From Aculops lycopersici (taxonomy: Eukaryota > Arthropoda > Arachnida > Trombidiformes > Eriophyidae): a DNA stretch of 64,000 nt. The stretch is taken from contig WNKI01000003.1 of assembly GCA_015350385.1 (NCBI GenBank), positions 374,644 through 438,643 on the forward strand, written 5' to 3'. Positions 22,401 through 34,400 of the stretch are shown piece after piece (positions within the stretch are counted from its first letter, which is position 1; every line of letters begins with the position of its first letter). Both the position numbers and the translations under genes were made by a program. The notes below the pieces were generated by a model. That model did not search any database, had not been told where the DNA came from, and saw nothing but the letters and a program-made list of their open reading frames with translations.

Positions 22401-25400
22401 TGGCCAACGAGGAGGGAAGACTTTAACTCACGCAGCCCAACCACCGACTTGACAAGCGGAGCGAATTGAGGCGGAAGAATTGCACTCCCATAATCATTCA
22501 TCTATCTGTCGTCTGTCTATCTGGCTTGTCGGATGGCTTGTTTGAGTAGCAAGAGTGGCAGTGACAGTCTGGGCCGGTGTGTTTTGCTGCCGCTCCTGGT
22601 TAGGCGACTGCCGGTGGTTGGCTGCCTTTTGTTGGCTCACTTTGGTTGACTCGCTCGCTCGCTCGCTCGGTCAGTCGGTGGTTGGTTGGTTGGTTGGTTG
22701 GTTTTAGTTGGCCAGTTGGAGGTTTCATTGAATCCTACGGCAAGGAACCTGTAACTCTCCTGCCAGAAAGTACCATGGATACTATGGTACTTTCTGCAAT
22801 CGAACTGACGGAGACTTGATACAATGCGCGGCACTGCACTGCGCTGGCCAACAGGCTCGCAGCCTCATGGCCCAACAAACCAATTGGCCACCACCTCGAC
22901 CTTAGCATTCAGTCGAGGAGAGATTTGCAGTATTTACATGTCGCCAGTGTGGCATTTGAACCAAGAGGGGAGCCCTCTCCATATTCATTGACCATTAGCC
23001 TTGGCTTGGTCTCGTGGTATTGCCAACACATCTCTCCTATGTGCACAACGCCAACGACGGAAGCGGAACCAACAACGATAGATAGAAAGGTCGCGCCAAC
23101 TCAATGAGCCAAAAGAGCCCCAGTTTCTGGTTGGCATTGTGTGCTTTTTTTGGAATGTTGCATCACTTTCGGGCCATCAACTGTGAGATTCAAGGGATAT
23201 TCAAGGGAGAGAAAAGTCTATTTGGCAGTGGAGAAGAGGCGCACGGAGAAGGGCCAAATGATTTGTGGCCCAATTGTCTGGGCTTGTGGTGGTTTTTGGC
23301 CTATCCTTTTTCGCGCTGCCTTGCTTTGCTTGTATATCACTCCACTTCAAGCCGCTGCATTCTATTCTATGCAAACGAATGCTAGACTCAAGCTTCGCCC
23401 ATTCGCCCAACACACAAAGAGTCTAATTTACATTTGATTGGCTTCGAATTGAGCAACAACCGGCCGCTACTGGCCGTCGAAACACCAACCAAAAGCCCGC
23501 CAACTTGACGGCTACAAATCAAACAGCCGGAAGCGCGCAAGTGTCCACTCGTCTGTGTCGCTCGGCCGGATCAAATAGCAATTGAATAATAGAGACACAT
23601 GCAATACAAAGGCAGTTTTCGGCTGCAAGCTTCAAGTTTACAACACCGAGTAGTTTGTTTAGGCAAATCGAGTTTCGCTTCACTGGCGCGCTACTGGTTC
23701 AAGTTGCCCATTCAAGTCTCCTCCTCTTTCCGCTAGCTCTAATTGAATTCCTCTTGAGTGAGTGCGACTCTTGCTTTGACCTTCAGGTGACCTTTCTGCT
23801 GAATTGCAATCCCGGAGAAGAGGGGCAGATTTTCAATTGCGGAGTCCAATTTCAGCCAGTCGAGTGTAAACGACACTCTCCATTGTGACGTTCAATTCGA
23901 GGCAGGAGATTAGCACCCCTCCTCACTCCACTCCAGTCCATCGGACGGCAGGTGGGGTCCACTTTTGCTTGGTCAACCTCAAATCGTCCAACAAACACCA
24001 AACGAGACGAGAGAAAAGACGGCCGACGAAACGCGTACCTTCGAGCGGGCACTTCTTCGAGGTAGAGAGCGAAACAGAGGCAGAGATTACCACTTGCAAG
24101 AGGATTGAGTAAAATGAAGCAACCACCACCCAGTGTTTCCGCGACAATTGCAACTAGAAACTGCCAGTCCCTCTAGCAACCAAAACACAGTGATTGTGTC
24201 AGAGCTCAAGTTTCATTTGATTCACTGGTCAGCCACTTTCATGCACTCAACTTAAAGTGGCTAGTGAAGAGTTGAATCCATTGTGAGCGACCGACTTAAC
24301 GGCGAAACTAACCCGTTAGTTTGGTCTGCTCATGAGACGACAGTGATTACGGGCTAAAATGACGTTGAAGACAATGGACGCCGTTCATTTGAGGCCAAAT
24401 CCAACGCCCGTCGTGCCCGTGTCACTCATCAAGCTCATATCGAGATTTCGAGGAGTTGGAATTTGGAAAAACGGTCGTCCGCCTTACTGCTAAGTTGGTG
24501 TAAGTCGCTAGGCGCAGCTCTCTCTACAGTTATCTTGCCGTCTAGTCTGGCAAGCTAACTGTAAAAGTTTTTTGGCCCGGTAGCATCACCACAACAAGCA
24601 ACGACATCTTCATGTGTGAGAATGCGCACGAGACTGAAGTAATTTGCATTTTCGTGTTTGCATTAGTTCCTCTGACTTGCCCATCGTCGATATCACACAG
24701 TTGCTTGCTCTAATAATCCAGACAGACTAGCCCGAGGGTCGGCGGGTGGTGGGCTTGCAACTGGGCGTGGCGGTCCAAATTGGACACCCACTCTCGTGCA
24801 CTCATCCACTTGTCATTTGAAGTCGCAACTTGCGTCGAAGCCAAGCTAGTTACGAGCGAGAGGGAACCATAGAAGTTTGTTGTTCTAACTGGAAAGCCAA
24901 TTAGATAATTTCCGGCCGACTATATTCGCGGTCAATATCAAGGCTCAGCTCGCTTTTCAGGGAGTTCATTAGGTGAAATGAGAGCTTGCGTAGTGGTAAA
25001 ACTCTAAATGAAGCCACTTGTTCCTGTAATTTACATTACATTTGAACAAGTTGGATTCTCTTCAAATCTCTCGATTCGAGTTGATTTAAATTTCCGCTCC
25101 ACTCCAACTCCCCCTCTCTCTCTCACTCTCTAAACAGTGTATCATGTTTCACATCGCCTCCAATCATTAGATCAATCGATGGAGCATAAAACTTACTCGC
25201 AGCCCTTGACCTCTAACATGATATAAATTTATAAACTTAAACTGACAGGTAAGACAAGTCTCATCAGACAACTCGTTGGCGAGGAGCTGAAATTCGAGCC
25301 GGAACTTGGAGTTGAGGCCAAATTGGAACTTCAGCGCAGACAACTAGACTCCCAGTGGCTCGCAAATTTAAACAAACATGAGAGGGAACTGGAGTCGAGT

Positions 25401-28400
25401 ATTGAAACAAAGCGACTGGCTAGCCTTCTGTCCAGTCAAATTGAGTTGCAGCAATTATTGTTGCAGCAACAGCAGCGAACAAAGCAGCAGAATCGCACAG
25501 GTGGTGCCTCAACTTCCGGTTCATCGTCCTTGCGTCTGACGCAACCAACTCCATGCTCAACAATTACAACAGCCACAACGACAGGCAATGCGAAATCTAG
25601 AAGCTCGCTACCTGCAGTGGATTCACCTGAAAACACCGCTATTGTTGCGGCGAATAGCTCTGCAGTGCCACCAACCACCTGCAACCAGAATCAACCGATA
25701 AACTCCCAAAATCAATCGGTTAGTTGCTCAACTAGAAGGTCAGACCAATTTGCGGCGGAAGCGACCGCCGAGCCAAACGGCAGCTCGTCGATCTCAGGAG
25801 CCAGAGGATCGATTGGAAGCACCGAGGAAAATGGCGTGGTAAGAAAAAGTAGTCAGCAGCCAACAATCTTGATATCGGATGCCATTTCAAGTGCCAACGG
25901 TAGCAATAATCCTGCCAGTAGCAGTGTTTGTGGTGGTAGTAAAGTTAGAATTGAAGAAACAAGTAATAAACAAAGGGAAACAATCGATACGGTAGCCGGC
26001 AAAAAGGTTTTGGCCGAGGCTAAAAGTGGTAAGGAAAACAATGACTGCCTTATTGAGGGTAAAATTAAGTCGGCAACTACGGGCCAACCGGAAGTTGCGG
26101 TGGCAACATCTAGTTCACCGACCAAGAAGCCGAAGACGGCGGCGGCCGTCACTCAGCGCCGCTTATCGCAATCAGAATCAGAGTCAACTTGTGCAACTTT
26201 GGTCCAGGAACAACTACACACTTCCGCTTTGGATAGTGCAACAGTCACGAAACAAGCGTTTCCAGTGGCAACAACCACCACCGCTACCACGATGGAAACA
26301 TCCCAAGCTCCTGCCACAACTAGCGGTGCAATGGAACGTTTAGCCTTGAAATCAATCGCCAACTTGCAATCGCAGGCTCAATCTGGACAAGTCGCGAGTC
26401 TTTCAAGTTTTCAGGAAAACTCGTCGCAACAGCAGCAACGGCTCAAATCAAATTTCAATTCCAATCCACTGGCAAATGCCAATCACGTTATGCCTCCGAC
26501 TTCTCAAGTTTCATCCGCCTCCTCCACAAGCCTAGTCCAATCGACTCAACCCACCGGCGGCAGCCATCAATTTCAACAGCAGCTCATCTCTGACAGTAAC
26601 GCTGACAGTCAGTCGCGCGCAGAGCAGGCGCCGAAGCAGCCACAGCAATTGCAAGCGCGCACTTCCGCCTCGCCCCCAACCACCTGCTTGCCTGTAACTT
26701 CCGCCGGAAACAAGTGCGCGGCCGAGGATAAAGAGAGGGAGCAGCAAGTTAGAGTGGCGGTCAAGGAGCAACAGAGTCTCCAGTTGCAGTCGTCGTCTTC
26801 GCTGAGGCAAAAGTCGCTTGAGGTTGGGGCCGCGGGGAGTCCACGGGCCCATCAACATCGACACTCTTACTGTGCTCCTGGTGAACCCATAAAAGAGGAC
26901 GAAGTTTCCCTGGCCTCCCATTCAGGCGGCTCGAAAACAGGTGGTGGTAGCGGCACTTCCGGTCAGCAGCAGCATCAGGTGAATCTGAGCCAAAAGCAAC
27001 AGAGCGAGTTGAGTACGCAGGCAAAGATAATCAATATTCTATTTACACGCAATCAGCAGCAACCTGATGGAGGCGAGGGCAGCGGCGACCAGCACCACGG
27101 ATCAAGTGGAAATAAAAAGCCACTACTAATGCCATCGCTATTGCGACAGTATCAGCGCCGACTTAGTAACTTCCATGTAAACCAGCAAACAGGTGGCGGC
27201 GGCGGCACTGCTGCTGGCTCAAACTCAAGCGGAAGCGCAGGTGTCAGTCACGACCAGAAGAGACGCAACCAGTCCATTGCAGCTCAGGGTCAGGCGTCTT
27301 CAATGGGAGGTGACAGTTTGAGTTTCAATGAGATCGAGAGACAAAATAGACGTCAATTGGCTCGTGAGGCATCAAAGGCGGCCGCAAGTTTGGCCACAAT
27401 GGCTGCCTCCGCAGCGCAAGCACTTATGACTCATAGTTTAAATCAAAGTTTGAACAACCACCAGCTGATTGGTGGAGATCACATCACGGGTCTACTTGGT
27501 TGTACCAATTACAACAACAATAACACCACCAACGAGTTTGTAAGCCAAAAATCGATCGAGTTCAAAAATTGGTCACCGCTAGGCACGGATCCAAGGAATC
27601 AAGCAAAACTCTACGCTTTAACGCGCGAGTTTAGGCAAAGGTTGGCCTTGGGAGGCAATAGCGACACTAGCGATCAGCAACCAACGCAACAGCAACAGCA
27701 AGTGGTTGCAACCATGAGTCCAATCAATGAAAACACTTGTTTCCTCTACTCAACGGCAACAGCATCGGCGTCAGCCACTAGGACAACGGAAGTGAAATGT
27801 GATATTCGATACTTTAGCGCAAATTACATCAACAACATGAATTTGTACGAGATAAATATTGTCGATATGCCAACAATTGAACCAATGGCCTTTCCCACAA
27901 GCACACTCATTGAATGGGCAAACTTTAAAGGTCGCTCGCACCTGCTAACGGCCGACGCCTACCTGTTGGTGTTTGACCTAACACGGCCCGCCACCATTCA
28001 GTATATAAAAATGTTACGCGACAAGATATTTGAATCGAGGGAAATGTCTCAAGTGCCCGTTTATGTGATAGCCAACAAGGCCGACTTGTGTCCCACTCTA
28101 TTGCCCTCGCTTCAAGCTCGTCAAATGCGCAATGTTGCCGTTAAACGAAACCAAGCGGCTGGAGAGGATCCCGTCAATTCAAAGGCGAGTGGTCATCAAT
28201 CATCAAATCAAACAAGTGGTAATCTAAAGTCATCCACCACTTCCAGTCACCAAAGCGGAAGTCAAACTTCACAACAACAGCAAGCAAACACAACAACTTG
28301 TCATCCATCGATCAATTATTCGGATAAGTTTAGGCCGATGCTGTTTACGTCGCGCTTCCGCTCGCATGGTCTAAATTCGGAACATTCGTTCATGAGTGCT

Positions 28401-31400
28401 GGAGTCGGGACCACGGCGGCGGGAGTGGGCGGGGGCGTGGCCGCGGGCCGCTCGGTACCGGCAGCTGCGGCCCACCAGCTGCTGGCTGCTTACAAGGTCC
28501 ATAGGATGCGCTTGGGCAGCAAGGGACCTATTGTGTCTTTGCGCCGCTGGGCTCAGGTCAGAAAGGCCATTGTTGACCCAACAACCGGAAGTTCGACAAT
28601 GATCAGCGGCGGTCCGTTCGGAATCAGAGGGGGCGTGGCGGCATCGAGCAGTCTACCGAGAAATGGTGGCGGCGGCGGCGGCAACTTGCACTACAATCTC
28701 ATGGTGGGCGCCTCGGGCGGCGACTCTTGTATTGGTGGCCACTGGAACTCGGGTCGCTTTGGTAGGGCTCTGAGAAGATTTCGCTGCTACTTGTCCGATC
28801 ATCTCGGAGGCGAGCGGAACCGACGCCGCGGGATGGGACTGATCTATGTGCGCGGCGGAAGTGGAAACAGCGGTCTTGGTGGAGGCTCCAGTGGAATGGC
28901 CAGCAGCATTGGAGGTTTGCACAATAATTTGCGCCGACGGTCGCAGGCTTTCATCGGCACCATCTCGAGCGCTGCCGGTTTGGGTGGTGGCGGCGGTGGT
29001 GGCAATAGCGGAACCCTGTCCTCGTCGGGAGTCGGGAAGAGACACTCGGCAGCGGCGGGTGGGCGCGGCGGGAGGAACCATCTCGCTCAAAGAAGACGGA
29101 GAGCTAGACTTAGGGCGCTGAGACAGCAACAGCAGTTGCAACATTATAAGACCTCGGGTGGGTTTGGTAAACCAACGGGCACCAGCCACCGGATCGACTC
29201 TTCGGTCTCGGCGCCCGCTGCAACTTGGAAGCGCTGGTTAAGCTTCGGGTCGTCGCGGGAAGGACAAATGTCCATGGATCAAGCTCCGAACTTGTCTGCT
29301 GCAGCCACCCGGCTGCGACGCCACCAAAGGATGCAAAAGCGGAAGAAGCAGCAAAGTTTTCCGGTTTTCCCGTCATCAACTAGCCTAAGGTTTAATGGAG
29401 ATTCTAGATCGCGTAGTTTGATTGGCAGCTTCATGTCGGCCACTCTACGAGTTTCCGGTTTAAAGAGAAAGCGACCGGTGGAGCAGGGGGGTGACTCGAC
29501 CTGCGGCTCGAAGTCTGGTTCGCTTCAAAGTTGCCATGGTGTTTCAATGTCTGCTGAGGGTCAGCCAATGGAACAGAAACCGAAGTTGAGACGCCCGAAG
29601 ACGAGAAAGAGAAGGCGCCAGGTTGAGATTGAAATTAGAACTGATGTTAAGGGTCCGAGTCAGAGCTCAAGCGAGCAGCAACAGAGCGGAGTCAACGTGG
29701 ACCAGCCAACGAGTGTCGAGCAGCCACAGGTGTCCAGGAGAGCGGAGCCAATTTGCGGTGGCATGAGCACCCAGTCGAGCAGGCAGAGTTTCTACGATCT
29801 ATTCAACAAGTTGCTGCAAACCTCGTCGACTACAGCGGCGAAAACTCAGCTCCAATTGAGTGGTATAGTTGAAAACGAGGAACCAGTGCCGGCAAACGGA
29901 AAATCCATTTCCGGTGATCGGACTACTCCAGCCGAAAAAGGAGGACCTGTGAGTGCAGATAAGAAGTTTAATGAAAAGGCCAAGCGAGGTTCAGCTGGTG
30001 GTGGCACTCGCCAATCCTTTGGTTTTTTGCAAATTAACTCGGGCGGTCGAGAGGATGGAAGTGGAACAACAAGTGGCAATCAATTGAACCCATTATCGGG
30101 TGGTAAGTCAGCTAGTGGGAAGAGAAGAAAGAGCAGCTCCACTGGCGCCGCTCTGTGGCAAACCCTCAGTTCAATTGCCCTCTCGGCCTCGAAGCATCGA
30201 GAATCTGGCGCCTCTTCGTCGGCTCTGGCTCCATCGGTCGAAGCGGAAGTGGAGCAGCAGCAGCAACAGGCGGCGACGGGCGTCAACGCGAGCTCAGGTA
30301 GTCGGCGTGGCACACAAAGCGCACTGGGCGACGGCTTGCATCTGGGCACAAACGAGTACCTGAGCGTTGATATGTTGCGTAAGCTCTCGCTAATTTCCGC
30401 CCACTCGCAGCTGAGCACCACAGCGGATGGCCAGCTGATTTTGGGCGACGGCAGTAGGGCTGAGGGTGGTGAATCCAATGGTCCCGACAAGGATTACAAC
30501 AAGGGCGAAGGTGACGAGCAAACTGCCGCAGGAACAAGTTCTGCTGGCCATGCGAAACGAAAGGCGTCGCGCGTTTTCGGATTCGGGAAGTTGTTGCGCT
30601 CAAACTCGCAAGAAAATGAACAGCAACAGGAGGGCGAGAAAAATGGCGGCACAACTGAGGAGTGTGCCTCAAGTCAGCGCCAACGAGCCAGCACCACCAC
30701 GCCGAGAACCAAGAAGATTTGGTACCGCGGAATGGTGAAGCGGATTCTGTTTCACTCTAACAAGCAGTCGTTGGGTAATTTGGTGACTGCAATGGAGTTG
30801 CAGCGGAAAGCAGACGAGTTGGCTGCCAGGGAGAAGGCGGAAGCTGAGCAACTCGAATCCTCCGGCCAAGAAAATTTGACCGCTCGCGAGAAACCAGAAC
30901 AACAGGCGCCTAGTGGAAATAACCTTGAGCGCGGGCAGGAGTTGGGTGGTTACTTGAATGAGAGTGAGGGTGGCGCTGAAAGTCAGGGAATTTTGTCGTC
31001 GGCCTCAGAGGCGTCTATCAAAATGGAAACATCAAATGTGACTTCCGGCTGCAGCGGCAGTGGCGCAAAGCCGCCAACAACTACAACAACCACCGCCACC
31101 ACTACCAGCTACACGTCGGGCGGCCGACGCCAGAGTCTCACGGTGGACTTTACAGTGCATGCCGCCGCTCCCTCGATTCGCATTATAACATCTGGTTCCT
31201 CATTATCACTTCTAAGTGAGAGCAACAGCAACAACAACAACAACAACAACAACAACTTGAACTCGAATAACAAGTGCGGCGAGTTGTCCTGTGAGAACTC
31301 AGAGCAGGACAACTCGTTGACAAACAGCCAGCGGAGTTCGTGCGAAAATATGGATCAGCAGGGGGAAGTGGAAAATTTCAGTTACGACAAGGACAACAAG

Positions 31401-34400
31401 AGTTCTGTTGTTGTTACATCATTATCAACGTCAAGTGCCAAGGTAACAGCAGAAGCAACCGCCACTAGCTTGGCAGGTGGCGCTAAGTTTAGCGCCAACT
31501 CCGGCCCCAGTTTGCCAGTGACACGCGCACAGAATATTAAATCCCAACACGAGCAGGTGGTGGTCGCAGAGACCAGTGTAAGTGGAACGAAGCCAAGTGG
31601 CAGTGGCCATAATTGTTGTCGTCAATCACTTTCTCATCCAGTTGAAGCCAGCTGCTTGCAACTCGTCTCGCCAACTGGCAGCACCACAAACAACTATGAA
31701 GACGGCGACGGCGTCGACGACGACGACATCGACAACACCGCCACTCCGAGCTGTCAGGTGGCCTTGCCAGCGGAAGGTGGCGGCCGACTACCGTCCAATA
31801 CTAATAATGCCTCGACCACTTCCGGTGCTCAGTCGCCAGGCCTGAGCTCGCTCGCCGACTCTGTGTCACTGGAGATCGAGGGCGAGTCGGGGGCAAGATC
31901 GGGCGAGACTCCGGTGCAGCCGGTGGGCCGCAGCGAGCGGCTCGCCTCTGCGCCAGCCGGTCGAATTGGAGGTGGCGGCGGCCGAGATACGGAAACGGAA
32001 ACAAATGTTGGCGAGGACGACACTGAGGTGGCCGTTGACGAGGACGAGGACGATGACGGCGACGAAAGTGAAGAGTGTGACGAGGACGACGACGAGGAGG
32101 AGGACGAGGATGATGACGATGATGAAGATGATGATGACGATGAAGATGACGACCACCTGCTTGCAGCACTCAAGGAGCCTCAGCTGGCCAACTGTCAGTT
32201 GCGCAAACTATCGGCCGACGATTGTTTGATTATCAATCGGCACCGACGCCAGAGTCTCGCGGCTGCCGCCGAGGAGCTTGAGGCTTCGCGCTTGGCGAGC
32301 TCCTTCCTGAACTCAAAGGGCCAGCTTGGCGGCGGGGGCGTTTCGACGAACGCTGCTTCAACTGCAATAGCATCGACTGATGGTGAGACGACAGGATCCA
32401 AATCAAATGGCCAACCTGCTGCTGCTGCTTCGGCTACCAAGTCGAGCTTGCCCTCGGTCAACGAGCCAGGCCAAAGCGGACGGCGGGGCAGCCAGCAGTG
32501 GCTTATTGTGGGAGGGCGTGGCGAGGTCAGCCAATCAGCTTGCGGTGGCTTCGCCAAACCTGCAGGCGAGCAGGGGAATACTTTGGACTCGCCGGTTAAG
32601 TTGAATAACAAAGATAGCTCTAGTCCTCAGTCAGACGAACAAGTGGTTGGCTCGTCGGACGCACAACGGCGACAGAGTATCAAGCAGTCGATTGAGGCGG
32701 CGATCCACCTGTTAGTTCCCCGAGCAAAGGGAACCCGTAGTGCCTCCATTACGCTGGGCGCCAGCGATTGCGAGCAAAGGTCCAGGTCTCAGCTAGGCAC
32801 TGCTATTATGGGCGCCGTGAATGTGCATAAAACTTGGCGCGATTGGCGCCAACTGCTGGGCCGGAAGAAGTCGGCCGCCGCCGCTGCTGCCGCCGGCGGC
32901 GGTGGTCGCCCGTCGGCGGGATTTGACTCCATTGCAGATCGACTCATGAATTCATCTGCCATCAGAGGGAAGAGGTTTTCTGGTAAGAATTTGGGTGGAG
33001 ATGGAAATGGTGACAGTGATCCCGTCGTACCAATTGCTGGTTTTTTGGGTACCCAAATGGCTTACACAAAATTGAGCAACGAAAAGCAGCGCGAGGCGGC
33101 CATCAATGTGGATCAGCTAATGCGAATCAATCAGCTAACACTATCGGCCGCCAACGTCGTCATGTTGGCCACAACGCCCGCCAACCGCTCGCACCGAGCG
33201 GACCCCTGGGCTTCGATATTGCCCGGCGTGACCGGAAGCGGAACAGGTAGCGGCGGGCCCGGGGCCAAGAAGAGCATGCAAAAGACACTGGCAGGCTTGC
33301 GAGCCTACGGTGACGTCGAGGCGGCGGCCAAGAGTGCATTGTACGATTTGGAGTTCACCAACAATCCCGACGACGTTGAGGCATTGGAGGCGTTGCGAAA
33401 GTCTGCCTCAAAGGGAGCAAAAAAGTCGAAGGCGGAGAAAAGAAAGAACAGAAAGAGGGGCGCAGTCAGTGGCCAGGGCTTGAGTATGTGCGAGGATGAC
33501 ATAGTTGGTGGTAAAGGTGTTACATCCGGCGGAAGTGGCGCTGCAATGTTGGCGGCAGCACTGAGCGAGGGCTCGTCGAGTCAACAAGTGGTTGGTGAGA
33601 AGCCGGAGAGCAAGCATCCACTTCTGACTCGGCTCCAATCCGGCGGCAACCTGTTACTGCGGCGCTCAAGCACTAAGAGGCGCGAGAAGAAATTGGCTGC
33701 AGCGGCGGCGGCCGCCGCCGAGGCCACCAGCGACTTCGCACGCCTACAGGTGGCCGCGGCGGAGTTGACCAAGAGCGAGGCAGCAAACGCGGTGGTTGGC
33801 GCTTCGAAGAGTTTGGTGGATGCTGTTAATTTGATGCAATCAACTGTAGTTGCAGCAAACGGTGGCCCCTCCACTCTAAACTCCACCCCCATTCCCATGG
33901 ACGAGAGGCAGGCGGCCGCTGCGTTGGCCTCCCTAGCTGAGCCCGCGCCAGCATCCTCCCTATCGAACGTCTCCAAGTTGTACGATCTTGCAAAATCGAG
34001 CCAAGGTCAAATGGCCGCAAGCACCCCGTTAAGCGACACCAATATGTCGAAGCAAATTGCAAATGCGGCCGCCAAGGCGCTAGAGAGACAAAAGCAACGG
34101 GGCGAGCAGTTGAGCCTGATACTGGAGCCGCGATATGATAAGAAGCAACCGGGCGCTCAGTATCCACTGTTTGCAAGTCACGATTTAAATCCAATCCTCA
34201 AGGATCTGGCTCAATTGGTAAGGAAACACTGGAAATGCAACTACATCGAATGCTCGGCGGCCTCAAATTGGAATATAAAACCAATAATAAGCGAGCTAAC
34301 TCGCGCACTGGAATGCAATAACAAGTTGGTGTCTCGAACAGGTGGTAGCAATAATGGTCAAACCAATCGACAAGCAAGATTCGCTGCTCGCCAACTGAGA

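Larger units (their letters stand above)
19877..25248. other. second part of the 14.7-kb intron
   Basis: No supported ORF after the nested gene. Contents: inverted repeats at 20576-20656 and 22764-22796, an imperfect hairpin at 24525-24563, a GGTT run at about 22680-22703, GTCGCTAGGYGC words at 20042 and 24504, and one ETS-like octamer at 22231. The branch/pyrimidine region before 25248 is short (...aaactgacag). Confidence 0.55.

Noticed and set aside
31829..32173. 114-codon minus-strand poly-Ser frame
   Set aside because: Complement of the GAC/GAG acidic tract of the RASL10-like gene.
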